Below, piece after piece: positions 26,409 to 35,689 of a DNA stretch of 64,000 nt; position 1 is the stretch's first letter, and every line of letters starts with the position of its first letter. A program made the position numbers and the translations under genes. Origin of the DNA: JAHEFT01 sp963700705. Its GTDB lineage: Bacteria; Pseudomonadota; Gammaproteobacteria; Xanthomonadales; SZUA-36. The stretch is from the NCBI GenBank assembly GCA_963700705.1, contig CAVOYQ010000012.1:248001-312000 (forward strand), read 5' to 3'. The notes under the pieces were generated by a model, which did no database searches, was not told the origin of the DNA, and worked only from the letters and a program-made list of their open reading frames with translations.

Positions 26409-27355
26409 TCCGCGGACTGTTCGTGCAAGGTATGGAGATGGCTCTGGTGCTTCTCCTGGCGCCGCTGTTCACTGGCTTTATCCGCAAAGTTCAGGCGCGG
26501 CTATTGCGCCGGCAAGGCGCCTCTGTTTTGCAGCCCTATCACGATTTATGGCGGCTGATGCACAAAGAAGTGGTGCTGGCCGAAAATGCATCGTGGCTGT
26601 TCCGTGTCACTCCGTACATCGTCTTCGCGACCACCTGGGTAGCCGCTGCGCTCGTTCCAACTTTTGCGACCGGCCTGATGTTCAGTTGGACGGCGGACTT
26701 GATCGCCCTGATTGCGCTGTTGGGTAGTGCGCGTTTCTTTCTCGCGCTTGCCGGCATGGACGTGGGTACTTCATTTGGCGGAATCGGTTCAAGTCGCGAG
26801 GTCATGATCGCTTCACTGGCTGAGCCGGCCATGCTGTTGGTTGTATTCACCCTCGCTTTGATTGCCGGTTCGACCCAACTTTCTACGGTATCTGAATTTA
26901 TGGCCTCTCCGGAAGTGGGCTTACGGGTTTCGCTGGCGCTCGCGCTGGTTGCACTTATCATGGTCGCCATCGCAGAAAATTCACGAATTCCGGTCGATAA
27001 CCCAGCGACACACCTGGAACTGACCATGGTCCACGAAGCCATGGTGCTGGAATATTCAGGACGTCACCTGGCAATGATCGAGTTCGCTTCATCGCTTAAG
27101 CTTCTACTCTATGCTTCCCTGATTTCCAGTGTGTTCCTGCCCTGGGGACTGGCCAGTTCAGAGGCAGGAATGTCTGCGTACGCCTTTGGCGTTATGGTCT
27201 ACATAGCAAAACTTACGGTCACTGGCTACCTGCTCGCGTTGTTCGAGACTGCTGTTGCCAAGATGCGGGTTTTCCGGGTTTCCGAGTTTCTGAGCGCTGC
27301 GCTGATGCTCGGCTTCCTTGCAACCCTGCTGCTGTTCGTTTCGCGAAGCCTCTGA
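26399..27355 (+). CDS. hyfC: Hydrogenase-4 component C (HyfC, NuoH-like)
   Basis: A 318-aa integral membrane protein of eight helices, homologous to NuoH/HycD. Diagnostic regions are LQPYHDLWRLMHKE near the start, AGMDVGTSFGGIGSSREVMIASLAEPA, and AENSRIPVDNPATHLELTMVHEAMVLEYSG, which forms the quinone-site/hydrogenase interface loop in this family. It is intact, overlaps hyfB by ten bases, and its last base is shared with the hyfE start. It anchors the hydrogenase to the membrane arm. Confidence 0.9.
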   Translation: MDMIRGLFVQGMEMALVLLLAPLFTGFIRKVQARLLRRQGASVLQPYHDLWRLMHKEVVLAENASWLFRVTPYIVFATTWVAAALVPTFATGLMFSWTADLIALIALLGSARFFLALAGMDVGTSFGGIGSSREVMIASLAEPAMLLVVFTLALIAGSTQLSTVSEFMASPEVGLRVSLALALVALIMVAIAENSRIPVDNPATHLELTMVHEAMVLEYSGRHLAMIEFASSLKLLLYASLISSVFLPWGLASSEAGMSAYAFGVMVYIAKLTVTGYLLALFETAVAKMRVFRVSEFLSAALMLGFLATLLLFVSRSL

Positions 27356-28017
27356 TGGATCGTCTCGTATTCGACATCGCGCATTTCCTGGCTGGTGGAC
27401 TGGTGCTGGTAAGTTTCATGCTGCTGTACCAGGACCGCCTGTATGCGCTACTCAATATTTTCGCACTCCAGGCATTCGTTTTAGCGCTTTCAGTAGCCTG
27501 GCAAGCCTTCATTCAGGATGCGCCGCACCTTTATGTAACGGCAGGCATCGCCCTGGTTTTCAAGGCTATTTTCATTCCGGTAGTTCTACACAAGATCATT
27601 CAGCGTCTGGGCATACACCGAGAGATCGAGACTGTCGTTGGCGTCAGCGCAACCATGATTGCAGGAATCGGACTGGTTGCCTTATCCATGGTGGTGATGC
27701 TCAAAGTTACCGCTGCTGCCGATGCCCTGGCGCGCGAAGACCTTGCATTTGCCCTGGCTGTTGTTCTGCTCGGCCTTCTGATGATGATCACACGCCGTAA
27801 TGCCGTCAGCCAGGTCGTTGGATTCATGTCGCTGGAAAACGGCCTTGTACTTGCCGCAACCGGCGCCAAGGGGATGCCACTGGTGGTTGAAATCAGTGTC
27901 GCATTCTCCATCCTGATCGCCTTCATTGTCATAGGTATTTTCCTGTTCCGCATTCGGGAGCGCTTCGACACGGTGGACAGCGAGGCCCTCGATAGCTTTC
28001 GTGGAGACCAGGAATGA
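27355..28017 (+). CDS. hyfE: Hydrogenase-4 component E (HyfE)
   Basis: A 220-aa protein with about six transmembrane helices. The C-terminal half is NuoK-like, with the conserved Glu in VGFMSLENGLVLAATGA and a further acidic residue in VVEISVAFSILIAFIVIG. HyfE is part of the proton-pumping membrane arm of group 4 hydrogenases. The gene is complete and is tightly packed between hyfC (1-base overlap) and hyfF (4-base overlap). Confidence 0.88.
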   Translation: MDRLVFDIAHFLAGGLVLVSFMLLYQDRLYALLNIFALQAFVLALSVAWQAFIQDAPHLYVTAGIALVFKAIFIPVVLHKIIQRLGIHREIETVVGVSATMIAGIGLVALSMVVMLKVTAAADALAREDLAFALAVVLLGLLMMITRRNAVSQVVGFMSLENGLVLAATGAKGMPLVVEISVAFSILIAFIVIGIFLFRIRERFDTVDSEALDSFRGDQE

Positions 28018-29060
28018 ATTCACTTTCCAGCCAGGTTGTGATGGTCATATTGCTTATACCACTTGCAACGGCAGCGGTATTGGGGTTTTTACCAAACTAC
28101 CGGTTAACTGCACGTTTGAATGTGCTCGCGTCATTCGTCACATTTCTGGCAGCCTTTTCGCTATTTTTCATCGAGCGGCCCGAGCCGGGGCAATATGTCC
28201 AGGTTGATGACCTCAACATCATTTTCATTGTGCTCAATACCCTGGTCGGCTTCACAACCAGCGTTTTCAGCGCCAGCTACATTGCTCACGAACTCGAGAC
28301 CGGCCGCCTCACCGCTGCCCCGTTGCGTTTCTACCACGCGATGTTCCAGCTTCTGATGTTCGGGATGAACATGGCGTTGCTGGCAAATAACATCGGCCTC
28401 ATGTGGGTTTCGATCGAACTCGCCACGCTCACGACGGTGTTGATGGTCGGTATGTACCGTACCCATGCCGCGCTGGAGGCTGCCTGGAAATACTTCATCC
28501 TCGGCAGTGTTGGCATCGCGCTGGCTCTGTTCGGCACGATTCTGGTTTATATGGCTGCACTTCCGGTGGTCGGTGAAGGGCTTGGCGCCATGACCTGGAC
28601 GGTGCTTATCGATCGTGTAGCTGCCTTCGATCCGGCTTTGCTCAATGTGGCGTTCGTTTTTCTGCTGCTAGGTTATGGCACTAAAGTTGGATTGGTGCCG
28701 ATGCACGCCTGGTTACCTGACGCACACGCCGAGGGACCGACCCCCATCTCCGCCGTGCTTTCCGGTTTGCTTTTAAACGTTGCGCTCTATGCCCTGTTGC
28801 GCTTCAAACTACTTCTCGCAGCAAATCCTCAATCATTGGCGCCAGGTCCCCTTATGGTGGTTTTGGGCCTGACCTCGCTGATTTTCGCAGCGTTCATGCT
28901 GTACCGGGCGCGAGATATCAAGCGCCTGTTTGCATATTCCTCGATAGAGCACATGGGTATCATCGTCTTCGCATTTGGAATGGGTGGTCCACTGGCCAAT
29001 TTTGCGGGCCTGTTGCACATGACCATGCACAGCTTGACCAAATCCGCGATCTTTTTTTTA
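28014..29060 (+). pseudogene. hyfF: Hydrogenase-4 component F (HyfF), 3' truncated
   Basis: The first 350 or so codons encode a NuoL/N-like antiporter subunit. Signatures are GLMWVSIELATLTTVLMVGMY, GTKVGLVPMHAWLPDAHAEGPTPISAVLSG and MHSLTKSAIFF. After KSAIFF (about 29058) homology stops: the remaining open frame to 29249 is antisense to the opposed secreted-protein gene. Roughly 170 C-terminal residues of a normal HyfF are missing, as are the hyfG/hyfI catalytic subunits. This marks the right junction of the hydrogenase block. Confidence 0.85.
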
Positions 29061-30299
29061 TTGGGTAAAGGTTTGAAACACCTTGATGTCGGTGTTGTTG
29101 TGGATATCTCCCACGATTTCCATTTGATCCAATTCGATGTTGTAACGCAGGCAGCCGACTTTTCCATTCCGGCGGGTAAACGTCGTCAGGCATACGCTGT
29201 CCGGAACCTGTTCCATATTGATCAGTGTTTTGAAGTTCCGGTTCACTGAACTTCCCAGGCCGTAGCGCGAGACGGCAATCCCGGATTCCCAGCCGGAGTG
29301 CTCGCCTTTCCTGGGCGCTGCCGCCGAAATAAAGTGCGCCCTGCTGTTGACGTTGTAATTATCCGAACCAATGTCCGTATCATCACTGCCGTGGGCTGTG
29401 TAAAGCACGGTGTCAAGGCCGACTTTTGGAGCGTAGTTCTCGCTGTTGCGCGAGTTGACCTGGCTCTCGGTTGCAACAATGGTGGTCAGCGCATCGCCTT
29501 CCGGCGTGTTGATTGCCTGGATGGCGGCGCCAAACAACCAGTGAACGCCGGAACTGACCAGGGACCAGCCGTTGATTTGCGCTGCTACCGTACCGTTGCC
29601 GTGATCCTCATCGAGCTCAGTGATGGTGTTGGTGGCGAAACCATAGTTGAAGAATGCCCCGCTTTCAGGATTGTAAAATGACGTGTCCTCGGGCCGGTTC
29701 GCATAGTTAAAAACGTAGTGGGCGCAATTGGTATTCCAGACCCGGTAATCGCCCGGAACAATCCACTCGTCCGGGACGATCGATCGAAGGTTGGTCGTGG
29801 CCGGCACACAGTCTTTTTCAGCTGCACTGATAACCAGGGGCGATGTAATCGCGGCAATTCCGGCGAGAATTTTAAGGAACCTCTGATCAATTATGCACGG
29901 AGCGCGTTTCTGCCGCAAAAGCCGCAGATTGTGCGCAGCGGGCCGAGCGCAGGCAATGAAGATAGGGCGGTTTTGCCGAAGGCAAAGAAGCCCTGTCGGA
30001 ATGCCGTTGCGCGTGACAATAGCCGTCGCTATGGCCGAGGCGGGCTGTGTGCGAGATGCGGCTTTTGCGGCGAAACCCTTACGGGACGGGCCTTTGCGAG
30101 TGCAGGCCCGAGCGGCCACACGGCTTGCCTGCAAGGCAAGGAGTACGGCCGTGAAGCCGTCGCACGTGCTCCGCCCCGTTTTGATTCGCTCATTGGGAAT
30201 AACCCAACCACGCTCACCAAAAGCGGACCGGAGCATCCCGCAAAGACTCCGTCGCGCCCGCGCATAATTGATCAGAGGTTCCTTAAGCATATATTTCAT
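29058..30299 (-). pseudogene. Secreted protein of unknown function, interrupted by a MITE-like insertion
   Basis: Without the insertion the product would begin MKYMLK-ILAGIAAITSPLVISAAE, a normal Sec signal peptide, followed by a 260-aa mature domain (DEWIVPGDYRVWNTNCAHYVFNY, GWSLVSSGVHWLFGAAIQAI, a CLTTF...CLRYN Cys pair). The 411-bp element at 29874-30284 lies after codon 6, replacing a short Ser/Lys stretch with about 137 in-frame codons of junk, so export should fail. The C-terminus (FQTFTQ-stop) coincides with the hyfF junction, so the true end may also be lost. Family not recognised. Confidence 0.6.
29874..30284. mobile_element. MITE-like element with 23-bp perfect terminal inverted repeats
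   Basis: AAGGAACCTCTGATCAATTATGC at 29874-29896 (written here in full only for its first 20 bases: AAGGAACCTCTGATCAATTA) is repeated as an exact reverse complement at 30262-30284. The match extends two bases outward on each side to TTAA-like ends. The 365-base interior has no transposase domain. It is inserted in a signal peptide gene. A shortened copy lies at 55853-55995 and a possible solo end at 21525-21545, showing that the family is repeated in this genome. Non-autonomous, IS-derived; IS family not assigned. Confidence 0.75.
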
Positions 30300-30401
30300 G
30301 TTTAATCCCTGTTGGCTTTTCTTGAGTTACTGCACAATCGGTCTTCAAAAATACCAGAGGCCGGCTGAATCGCGAATGAACGAGACAGCCGGTAATCCAG
30401 C

Positions 30402-31385
30402 CTAGTCTTCCAATTCCAGGAAAGCAGATTCTCTTGAATCCGGCCAGCTCGGGCGGGTAGCGTGCAGCGACTCACCGTTGCACACCTGTTCATACAGCCC
30501 GAGATAATTGCCGGCCATCACTTTCGAATTGAAACGGTCGCAGACGTATTCGTGGCAATGCCTGCGGTCAAAATCTTCCAGGTGCCCCAACCCCTCGATC
30601 AAGGCGCTCCTGCTTGGGGAAAGGAACCCGACGTCTTCCGTCACGATTTCAGGTAATGAGCCGAAGGGTGTTCCAAATACGGGATTTCCAAAATACAGGC
30701 TTTCGATCAGCGCCAGCCCGAACGGTTCGTGCCAGCGGACCGGAAACAACAGGGCCAGGCCCCGGTTCAGGATGTCGATTTTCCGGGCGTGGTCGACCAT
30801 GCCCAGGAATCGCGCATTCGGGTCCAGGGTAAACCGGAAACCCATCTTGAAGTTCAGCCGGGTGCCGCCGGCAATGGCAATCGGCCGCCCTGCTTTGCGG
30901 GCAATGTAAATGGCGTCCCGCACATTTTTCACTTTCCAGGCCGCCTTGGCCAGGAACACCAGTTCCCTGCGCGGGATACTCCAGTCGAGCTGCCCATACT
31001 CCTCTATATCCAGGCCGTTGTGCACAAAGACCTCACCGCCATGGCGCCGTGCCTGGTCAGCGGAAATGAACACGGTGTTTTGGTGCATTGATCCCGCTGC
31101 GAAGGCATTGCCGTGAAACGTATAAAGGGTCGGGAGGTCCGGCGCCGTCAGCCGGTGATCATGGATATGAACGACATCAACATTGCCGGGAACCTGGGAT
31201 GACAACCCGACGCCGGGGCGTAACGGAAGGACCTGCGCAAAAGGACACGAAGACCCGGCCGGCGCCAGGATCGTGACCCGGTGTCCCAGGCGGTCAAGTT
31301 CCTTGCCCAGCCACCAGACGACTCTTTCCGTGCCGCCGTACCTGGCTGCGGGTATGACGTGGTTGAGTACCTGCAAGATGTGCAT
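30402..31385 (-). CDS. GT4-type glycosyltransferase
   Basis: A protein of about 327 aa starting at the ATG at 31385 (MHILQVLNHVIPAARYGGTERVVWWLGKEL), the typical GT-B start with a glycine-rich acceptor loop. The C-terminal donor domain includes VFLAKAAWKVKNVRDAI, the LLFPVRWHEPFGLALIES signature with the E(x7)E motif, and FGTPFGSLPEIV. It probably transfers a nucleotide sugar to a surface polysaccharide or lipid, but no other polysaccharide genes are nearby. It appears monocistronic. Confidence 0.85.
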   Translation of the reverse strand: MHILQVLNHVIPAARYGGTERVVWWLGKELDRLGHRVTILAPAGSSCPFAQVLPLRPGVGLSSQVPGNVDVVHIHDHRLTAPDLPTLYTFHGNAFAAGSMHQNTVFISADQARRHGGEVFVHNGLDIEEYGQLDWSIPRRELVFLAKAAWKVKNVRDAIYIARKAGRPIAIAGGTRLNFKMGFRFTLDPNARFLGMVDHARKIDILNRGLALLFPVRWHEPFGLALIESLYFGNPVFGTPFGSLPEIVTEDVGFLSPSRSALIEGLGHLEDFDRRHCHEYVCDRFNSKVMAGNYLGLYEQVCNGESLHATRPSWPDSRESAFLELED

Positions 31386-31605
31386 ACCCGATACTCGCAC
31401 ACACACCCGGTTTATGGCCAGAGCAGGCCTGCCGCCTGTATCAGAATCAACGGGTTTGCTGATCCTGATCAGTAAGTTTCTGACGCTGAGGAGGGAAGAT
31501 TAGCGTCGAGAAAAACCAGAATGGACTCATAGCCCATGAATGTGCTCAAACACATTCCGGCTGGAACTATTCGCGGCGGATTAATCAATCCCGAGGGTCA
31601 ATGAG

Positions 31606-32773
31606 ATGGTTGTCGCATTAATCGTCATTACCACGATTATCGTTTTTATCCTGGTCGACATTCTGCTCCGGATAGCCCTGCAAAGACTGCGTGACGCACG
31701 CACAAAAAGAGAGCGCGAACAGGCTCTCGATATCGGGCTCAAGCTCGATGTGAGCGAAGAAGCGCCAACCCTGAAGCGGGTAGCAGCTTGACCATCCAAA
31801 GGCCCGAATCCTGGCCGTTGATGATGAAGAAGTGATATTGGACAGCTTTCGCAAGATTCTCGTTCTCGCAGGCTTCAGCATCGACACCGTGGAACGGGGT
31901 TCCGAAGCTCTGGGGCTCATTCGCAAGCACGATTACGATTTTGTTTTCACCGACCTGAAAATGCCGGAAATGGACGGGGTCGAGCTGACCAAGGCCATCC
32001 GGCATTTACGTCCTGATATCGATGTCATCGTCATCACCGGGTACGCGTCGATCGAATCGGCTGTGGAAACGGTGAAATTCGGCGCCATGGACTATGTCGA
32101 AAAGCCTTTCACCGAAGATGAACTGCTGGCGTTTGTCGATACCGCGTTGATCAAGCGGCAGGACCGGCTGGAAAAGCAGATGCGTCACAAGATCCGCCTG
32201 ATCAAACCGGGCACCAGCGAATCCAAGTCGCGGTTTGAGCTGAATGTTCCGGCAGGTGCTTTCGTTTCGAAACAACACGCCTGGGCGAGAATCGAATTGA
32301 ACGGTGCTGTTCGCATCGGGCTGGATGACCTGATCCGGAAAATCTTCGCAAAAATTGATCATGTTGAACTGCCCGAGATCGGAAATCACATCGAAAAAGG
32401 AGCGCCGCTTTTCTCGTTTTCCTGCGGTGACTGCCGCTTGAGCATTCCCTCTCCACTGAGCGGAAACGTTATTGCGGTCAACTCGGAACATGCCGAGCAC
32501 CCCGAATGGTTGGCGATCAAGCCGTTTGAACTGAGCTGGATGTGCCGGATTGAGCCAACGAACCTTGCAGGGGAACTGCCTGAACTGAAAATCGGGCATG
32601 ACGCTGTTGATTGGTACCAACAGGAACTGGACAGGTACAGCGTGCTGGCCAGGACCGCCGGCGGGGATGCTGGGGCGAATGAACTGAACGAAGCAGGAAC
32701 GGGTGAACAGGATATGACTGCACAACAGCAGCAACTCCTGGTCGAGTTTTCGAAGTCATTTTTACCGGGTTGA
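31606..32773 (+). CDS. Membrane-anchored response regulator with GcvH-like domain (one frameshift)
   Basis: The first 61 codons give one transmembrane helix and a basic coil ending LKLDVSEEAPTLKRVAA, then a stop. One frame over, from about 31793, the sequence reads ARILAVDDEEVILDS, a CheY-like receiver with phospho-acceptor Asp in FTDLKMPEMDG and Lys in VEKPFTEDE. A GcvH/lipoyl-like domain follows (ARIELNGAVRIGLDDLIRKI, SPLSGNVIAVNSEH). The paralogue at 38383 has the same order in a single frame, so a one-base indel near 31785 is likely. The lipoyl Lys position of GcvH is not Lys. It is the first gene of the Hmc-like cluster. Confidence 0.75.
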
Positions 32774-32825
32774 ACAGTCCGGTGCCGGCCGGCCTTTTCC
32801 AATTGAACCAGTGAGTGGGTGATCT

Positions 32826-33359
32826 ATGAACAAATTCTGTGTATTCGTGGGAATGATCGCGGTTCTGACACTCGCCATTCCCGGCTATTCACAGGAAACC
32901 GGGCAGACGGAATCGGCAAAACAGAAAACCACGGCGGATTTACCGGCAGCCCGGCCCAAAATGCCCAATGTGATCACCTTTGAATCATCGCTCGGAGACG
33001 TGCACTTCCCCCACAGAGTGCACCAGAAAATGGGCTGCAAAAATTGCCACCACCAGATCCATGCCAAGGAACTTAATACCCCGCATGAGGAGTACCTGGG
33101 CTATTCCTGGGTCAGCTGCCACGACTGCCACTACGTTGGTTCGGAAACGGACGGTTCCTATTACGGATGCGCTGCCTGCCATCATTCAAACCTGGAAAAC
33201 ATTGCAGACGAAACGCTCAATGCCAAGGTGGTTGTGCATAAAAGTTGTTGGAAATGCCATGTAACAGGTACCGGGCCAGAGGCTAGCGAAGAATGCAGTT
33301 TCTGCCATGAAAAGGAAGAAAAATCACTGGAATTGTCGGAGGAAACTACGGATCACTGA
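32826..33359 (+). CDS. Periplasmic pentaheme cytochrome c (class III-like)
   Basis: A 177-aa protein with a Sec signal (cleaved near GYSQE) and five CxxCH motifs: CKNCH, CHDCH, CAACH, CWKCH and CSFCH. Extra His residues serve as distal ligands (FPHRVHQK, CHHQIH, CHHSN). The VHFPHRVHQKMGCKNCHH start resembles cytochrome c3/c7 domains. It should be the periplasmic electron-exchange subunit of the complex whose Fe-S and membrane subunits follow directly, as HmcA (a much larger cytochrome) does in sulfate reducers. Confidence 0.88.
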   Translation: MNKFCVFVGMIAVLTLAIPGYSQETGQTESAKQKTTADLPAARPKMPNVITFESSLGDVHFPHRVHQKMGCKNCHHQIHAKELNTPHEEYLGYSWVSCHDCHYVGSETDGSYYGCAACHHSNLENIADETLNAKVVVHKSCWKCHVTGTGPEASEECSFCHEKEEKSLELSEETTDH

Positions 33360-33417
33360 CAGGGGGTCAATTCTGTCGGGATCGCGTCCGATAACGTACT
33401 GATATCACGGAGCCAGA

Positions 33418-34311
33418 ATGGACAGACGAGGTTTTTTGAAAACAACGCTGGTGGCCGGCACCGCCGCATTGGCCGGCGATGACCTGGGCGCTCTCGAGTT
33501 ACGCCACCCCGAGGAATTCGTCGGCATCCTGGTGGACACCACCCGTTGCATCGGTTGCCGTTCCTGTGAACGGGCTTGTGGCGAAACCCACGACCTGTAC
33601 GTCCCCGACGTGGTGAACGACGGCGCATTGGCAAAGCCACGGAAAACCAGCGAAAAGCAATACACCGTGGTCAACCGCTACGAGACGGAAAAAGGTGAGA
33701 TTTTCGTCAAGAGGCAATGCATGCATTGCCACCAGGCTGCCTGCGCCACCGCCTGCCCCACGGAGGCAATGCACAAAACGCTGAAAGGACCCGTAATTTG
33801 GGACGGAGACAAATGTATCGGCTGTCGCTTCTGCATGATCTCCTGCCCCTTCGATATCCCCAAGTTCGAGTACAACGAATGGAACCCGAGACTGGTGAAG
33901 TGCACGATGTGTTTCGAGCGCCAGGAAAAAGGGCAGAAACCGGCCTGCGTCTCGGCCTGTCCCACGGATGCGCTGCAGTTCGGCGTGCAGGTGGACAACC
34001 TGGAAATCGCCCGGCATCGCATTTACGCCCACCCGGATCGTTATGTTCACCAGATTTACGGCGAGCACGAAGCCGGCGGCACCGGGTGGCTTTACCTGTC
34101 CGCGGTGCCTTTTGACCAGATCGGGTTCAGAACCGACCTGGGAAGAACACCGTATCCGGAGTACACCCGGGAATTTCTGTATGCCGTCCCGGCAATCCTT
34201 TTCGGCGTGCCCGCATTTTTGTTGGGGCTCAATGCCCTGGCCGATCACGGCGGGCCGTCTGACGGGTTCGAGACAGAATTCCTCACCGGCGAAAAGGAGG
34301 TCGACCGATGA
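33418..34311 (+). CDS. Tat-exported four-cluster ferredoxin subunit (HmcB/HybA-like)
   Basis: A 297-aa protein with a twin-arginine signal (DRRGFLKTTLVAGTAALAG). The ferredoxin fold carries four [4Fe-4S] cysteine sets: CIGCRSCERAC, CMHCHQAACATACP, CIGCRFCMISCP and CTMC...CVSACP. A single C-terminal transmembrane helix (about residues 240-265, FLYAVPAILFGVPAFLLGL) anchors it. It would wire electrons between the cytochrome and the NrfD-type membrane subunit. The stop overlaps the next gene by four bases. TatABC is encoded at 62 kb. Confidence 0.9.
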   Translation: MDRRGFLKTTLVAGTAALAGDDLGALELRHPEEFVGILVDTTRCIGCRSCERACGETHDLYVPDVVNDGALAKPRKTSEKQYTVVNRYETEKGEIFVKRQCMHCHQAACATACPTEAMHKTLKGPVIWDGDKCIGCRFCMISCPFDIPKFEYNEWNPRLVKCTMCFERQEKGQKPACVSACPTDALQFGVQVDNLEIARHRIYAHPDRYVHQIYGEHEAGGTGWLYLSAVPFDQIGFRTDLGRTPYPEYTREFLYAVPAILFGVPAFLLGLNALADHGGPSDGFETEFLTGEKEVDR

Positions 34312-35507
34312 ACACCAACGTCGCCACCGCCGGCGAATTCCACCGTATTCGTCAGTTTCTGATCCATGAGCTGAAACCTCGCGGCCCCTGGCTGACGACA
34401 TTCAACGTCATCTCGATTCCGGTAATCCTGGCCGGGCTGGTGATATTGGTTTTCCGTTTTATTTACGGCCTCGGTTCGGTGACCAATCTTTCGCAGGAAC
34501 ATCCCTGGGGCTTGTGGCTCGGCTTTGACGTGGTGACCGGCGTTGCGCTCGCCGGCGGCGCCTATGTCATCACGTTCGTGGTCTATGTCATGCGGGTGGA
34601 AAAGTACCAGTCCATCGTGCGCGCCACCGTATTGAACGGTTTGCTGGCCTACATGTTTTACGGCGGCGCCCTGCTGTTCGATATCGGCCGGCCATGGAAC
34701 GCGATGAACCCCTTCATCGGCAATTCGTTCGGGTTCGCCTCCGTACTGTTCCTGATTTGCTGGCATTTTGCGCTTTACATGGTGGCCGCGTTCGTCGAAT
34801 TCTCTCCCGTTATCGCGGAATGGCTGAACCTGGAAAAAGCACGCAAGTTACTCAAGAGCCTGGCGCTCGGCACGGTGATCCTGGGCGTCACGCTTTCGCT
34901 GTTGCACCAATCCGGACTCGGAGCGCTTTTTTTGATGGCCAAGCCCAAGATCCATCCCCTGTGGTGGTCGCAATTTACCCCGGTGCTGTTTTTTGTCTCC
35001 AGCATCTATGCAGGCCTTTCGATGATCATCTTTGAAGGAACCATCAGCCACGGCGTTTTCAAGAATCTGATCAACCCCAAAGGGCATCATTCATTTGATG
35101 ACATGGTATTCGGACTGGCCAAGGGCGCAGCCATTACCATGTTTGTCTATTACGTTTTCAAGGCGCTGCTGTTCATTCATGAAAAGCAATGGGACCTGGT
35201 CAACACCAGCTGGGGCTACTGGTACCTGGTGGAAGTCCTCGGGTTCGTACTGGTGCCCGCTTTCATGTTCGCGTTCGGTTATAAGCACAGAAGCCTGAAC
35301 ATCATAAAAATCGCCTCTGTCCTGGCGTTGCTCGGCGTAATTCTCAACAGGCTCAACGTGTCCATCATCTGTTTCCAATGGTACGAGCCTGTGCACTACT
35401 ACCCGAGCTGGCAGGAAATTACGGTCACGCTGATGGTGATTTTCTCTGAAATCTGGCTGTTCCGGTGGGTGGTCAACCGGATGCCGGTATTCGGTTCAGC
35501 GCATTAG
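34308..35507 (+). CDS. HybB/NrfD-type quinone-interacting membrane subunit (HmcC-like)
   Basis: A 399-aa integral membrane protein with about ten helices. Signatures of the polysulfide reductase NrfD/HybB family are HPWGLWLGFDVVTGVALAGGAY, NGLLAYMFYGGALLFDIGRPW, LSLLHQSGLGALFLMAKPKIHPLWWS, and the final NRLNVSIICFQWYEPVHYYPSWQE. The family binds quinone and may translocate protons. It has no heme-binding His pairs of its own. Overlap with the Fe-S gene shows translational coupling. Confidence 0.9.
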   Translation: MNTNVATAGEFHRIRQFLIHELKPRGPWLTTFNVISIPVILAGLVILVFRFIYGLGSVTNLSQEHPWGLWLGFDVVTGVALAGGAYVITFVVYVMRVEKYQSIVRATVLNGLLAYMFYGGALLFDIGRPWNAMNPFIGNSFGFASVLFLICWHFALYMVAAFVEFSPVIAEWLNLEKARKLLKSLALGTVILGVTLSLLHQSGLGALFLMAKPKIHPLWWSQFTPVLFFVSSIYAGLSMIIFEGTISHGVFKNLINPKGHHSFDDMVFGLAKGAAITMFVYYVFKALLFIHEKQWDLVNTSWGYWYLVEVLGFVLVPAFMFAFGYKHRSLNIIKIASVLALLGVILNRLNVSIICFQWYEPVHYYPSWQEITVTLMVIFSEIWLFRWVVNRMPVFGSAH

Positions 35508-35529
35508 CAGGAAAACATAAGGGACGGAA

Positions 35530-35670
35530 ATGGACTCTTTCACATACGTCAATATTTTTGAAACGAAAGGCATGGAGTATCTGCTCCTGTTGAGTTTCTG
35601 GGTTCTGTTTATCTACCTGGTCCGGTATTTGTCGAAACCGGCCCAGAAAAAACGGACCAGAAACGGTTAA
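35530..35670 (+). CDS. Tiny membrane subunit (HmcD-like)
   Basis: A 46-aa protein with one transmembrane helix (YLLLLSFWVLFIYLVRYL) and a basic C-terminal tail (KKRTRNG). It follows the HybB-like gene by 22 bases, with an AAGGGACGG ribosome site. Hmc and related redox complexes encode a similarly small subunit at this position, so the assignment rests on position and topology only. Confidence 0.6.
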   Translation: MDSFTYVNIFETKGMEYLLLLSFWVLFIYLVRYLSKPAQKKRTRNG

Positions 35671-35689
35671 ACACCGTGGCGGATGACCC

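Noticed and set aside
29718..30305. 195-codon plus-strand open frame overlapping the MITE-like element
   Set aside because: Its N-terminal half is antisense to the secreted protein and the rest is element sequence; no ribosome site or recognisable domain.
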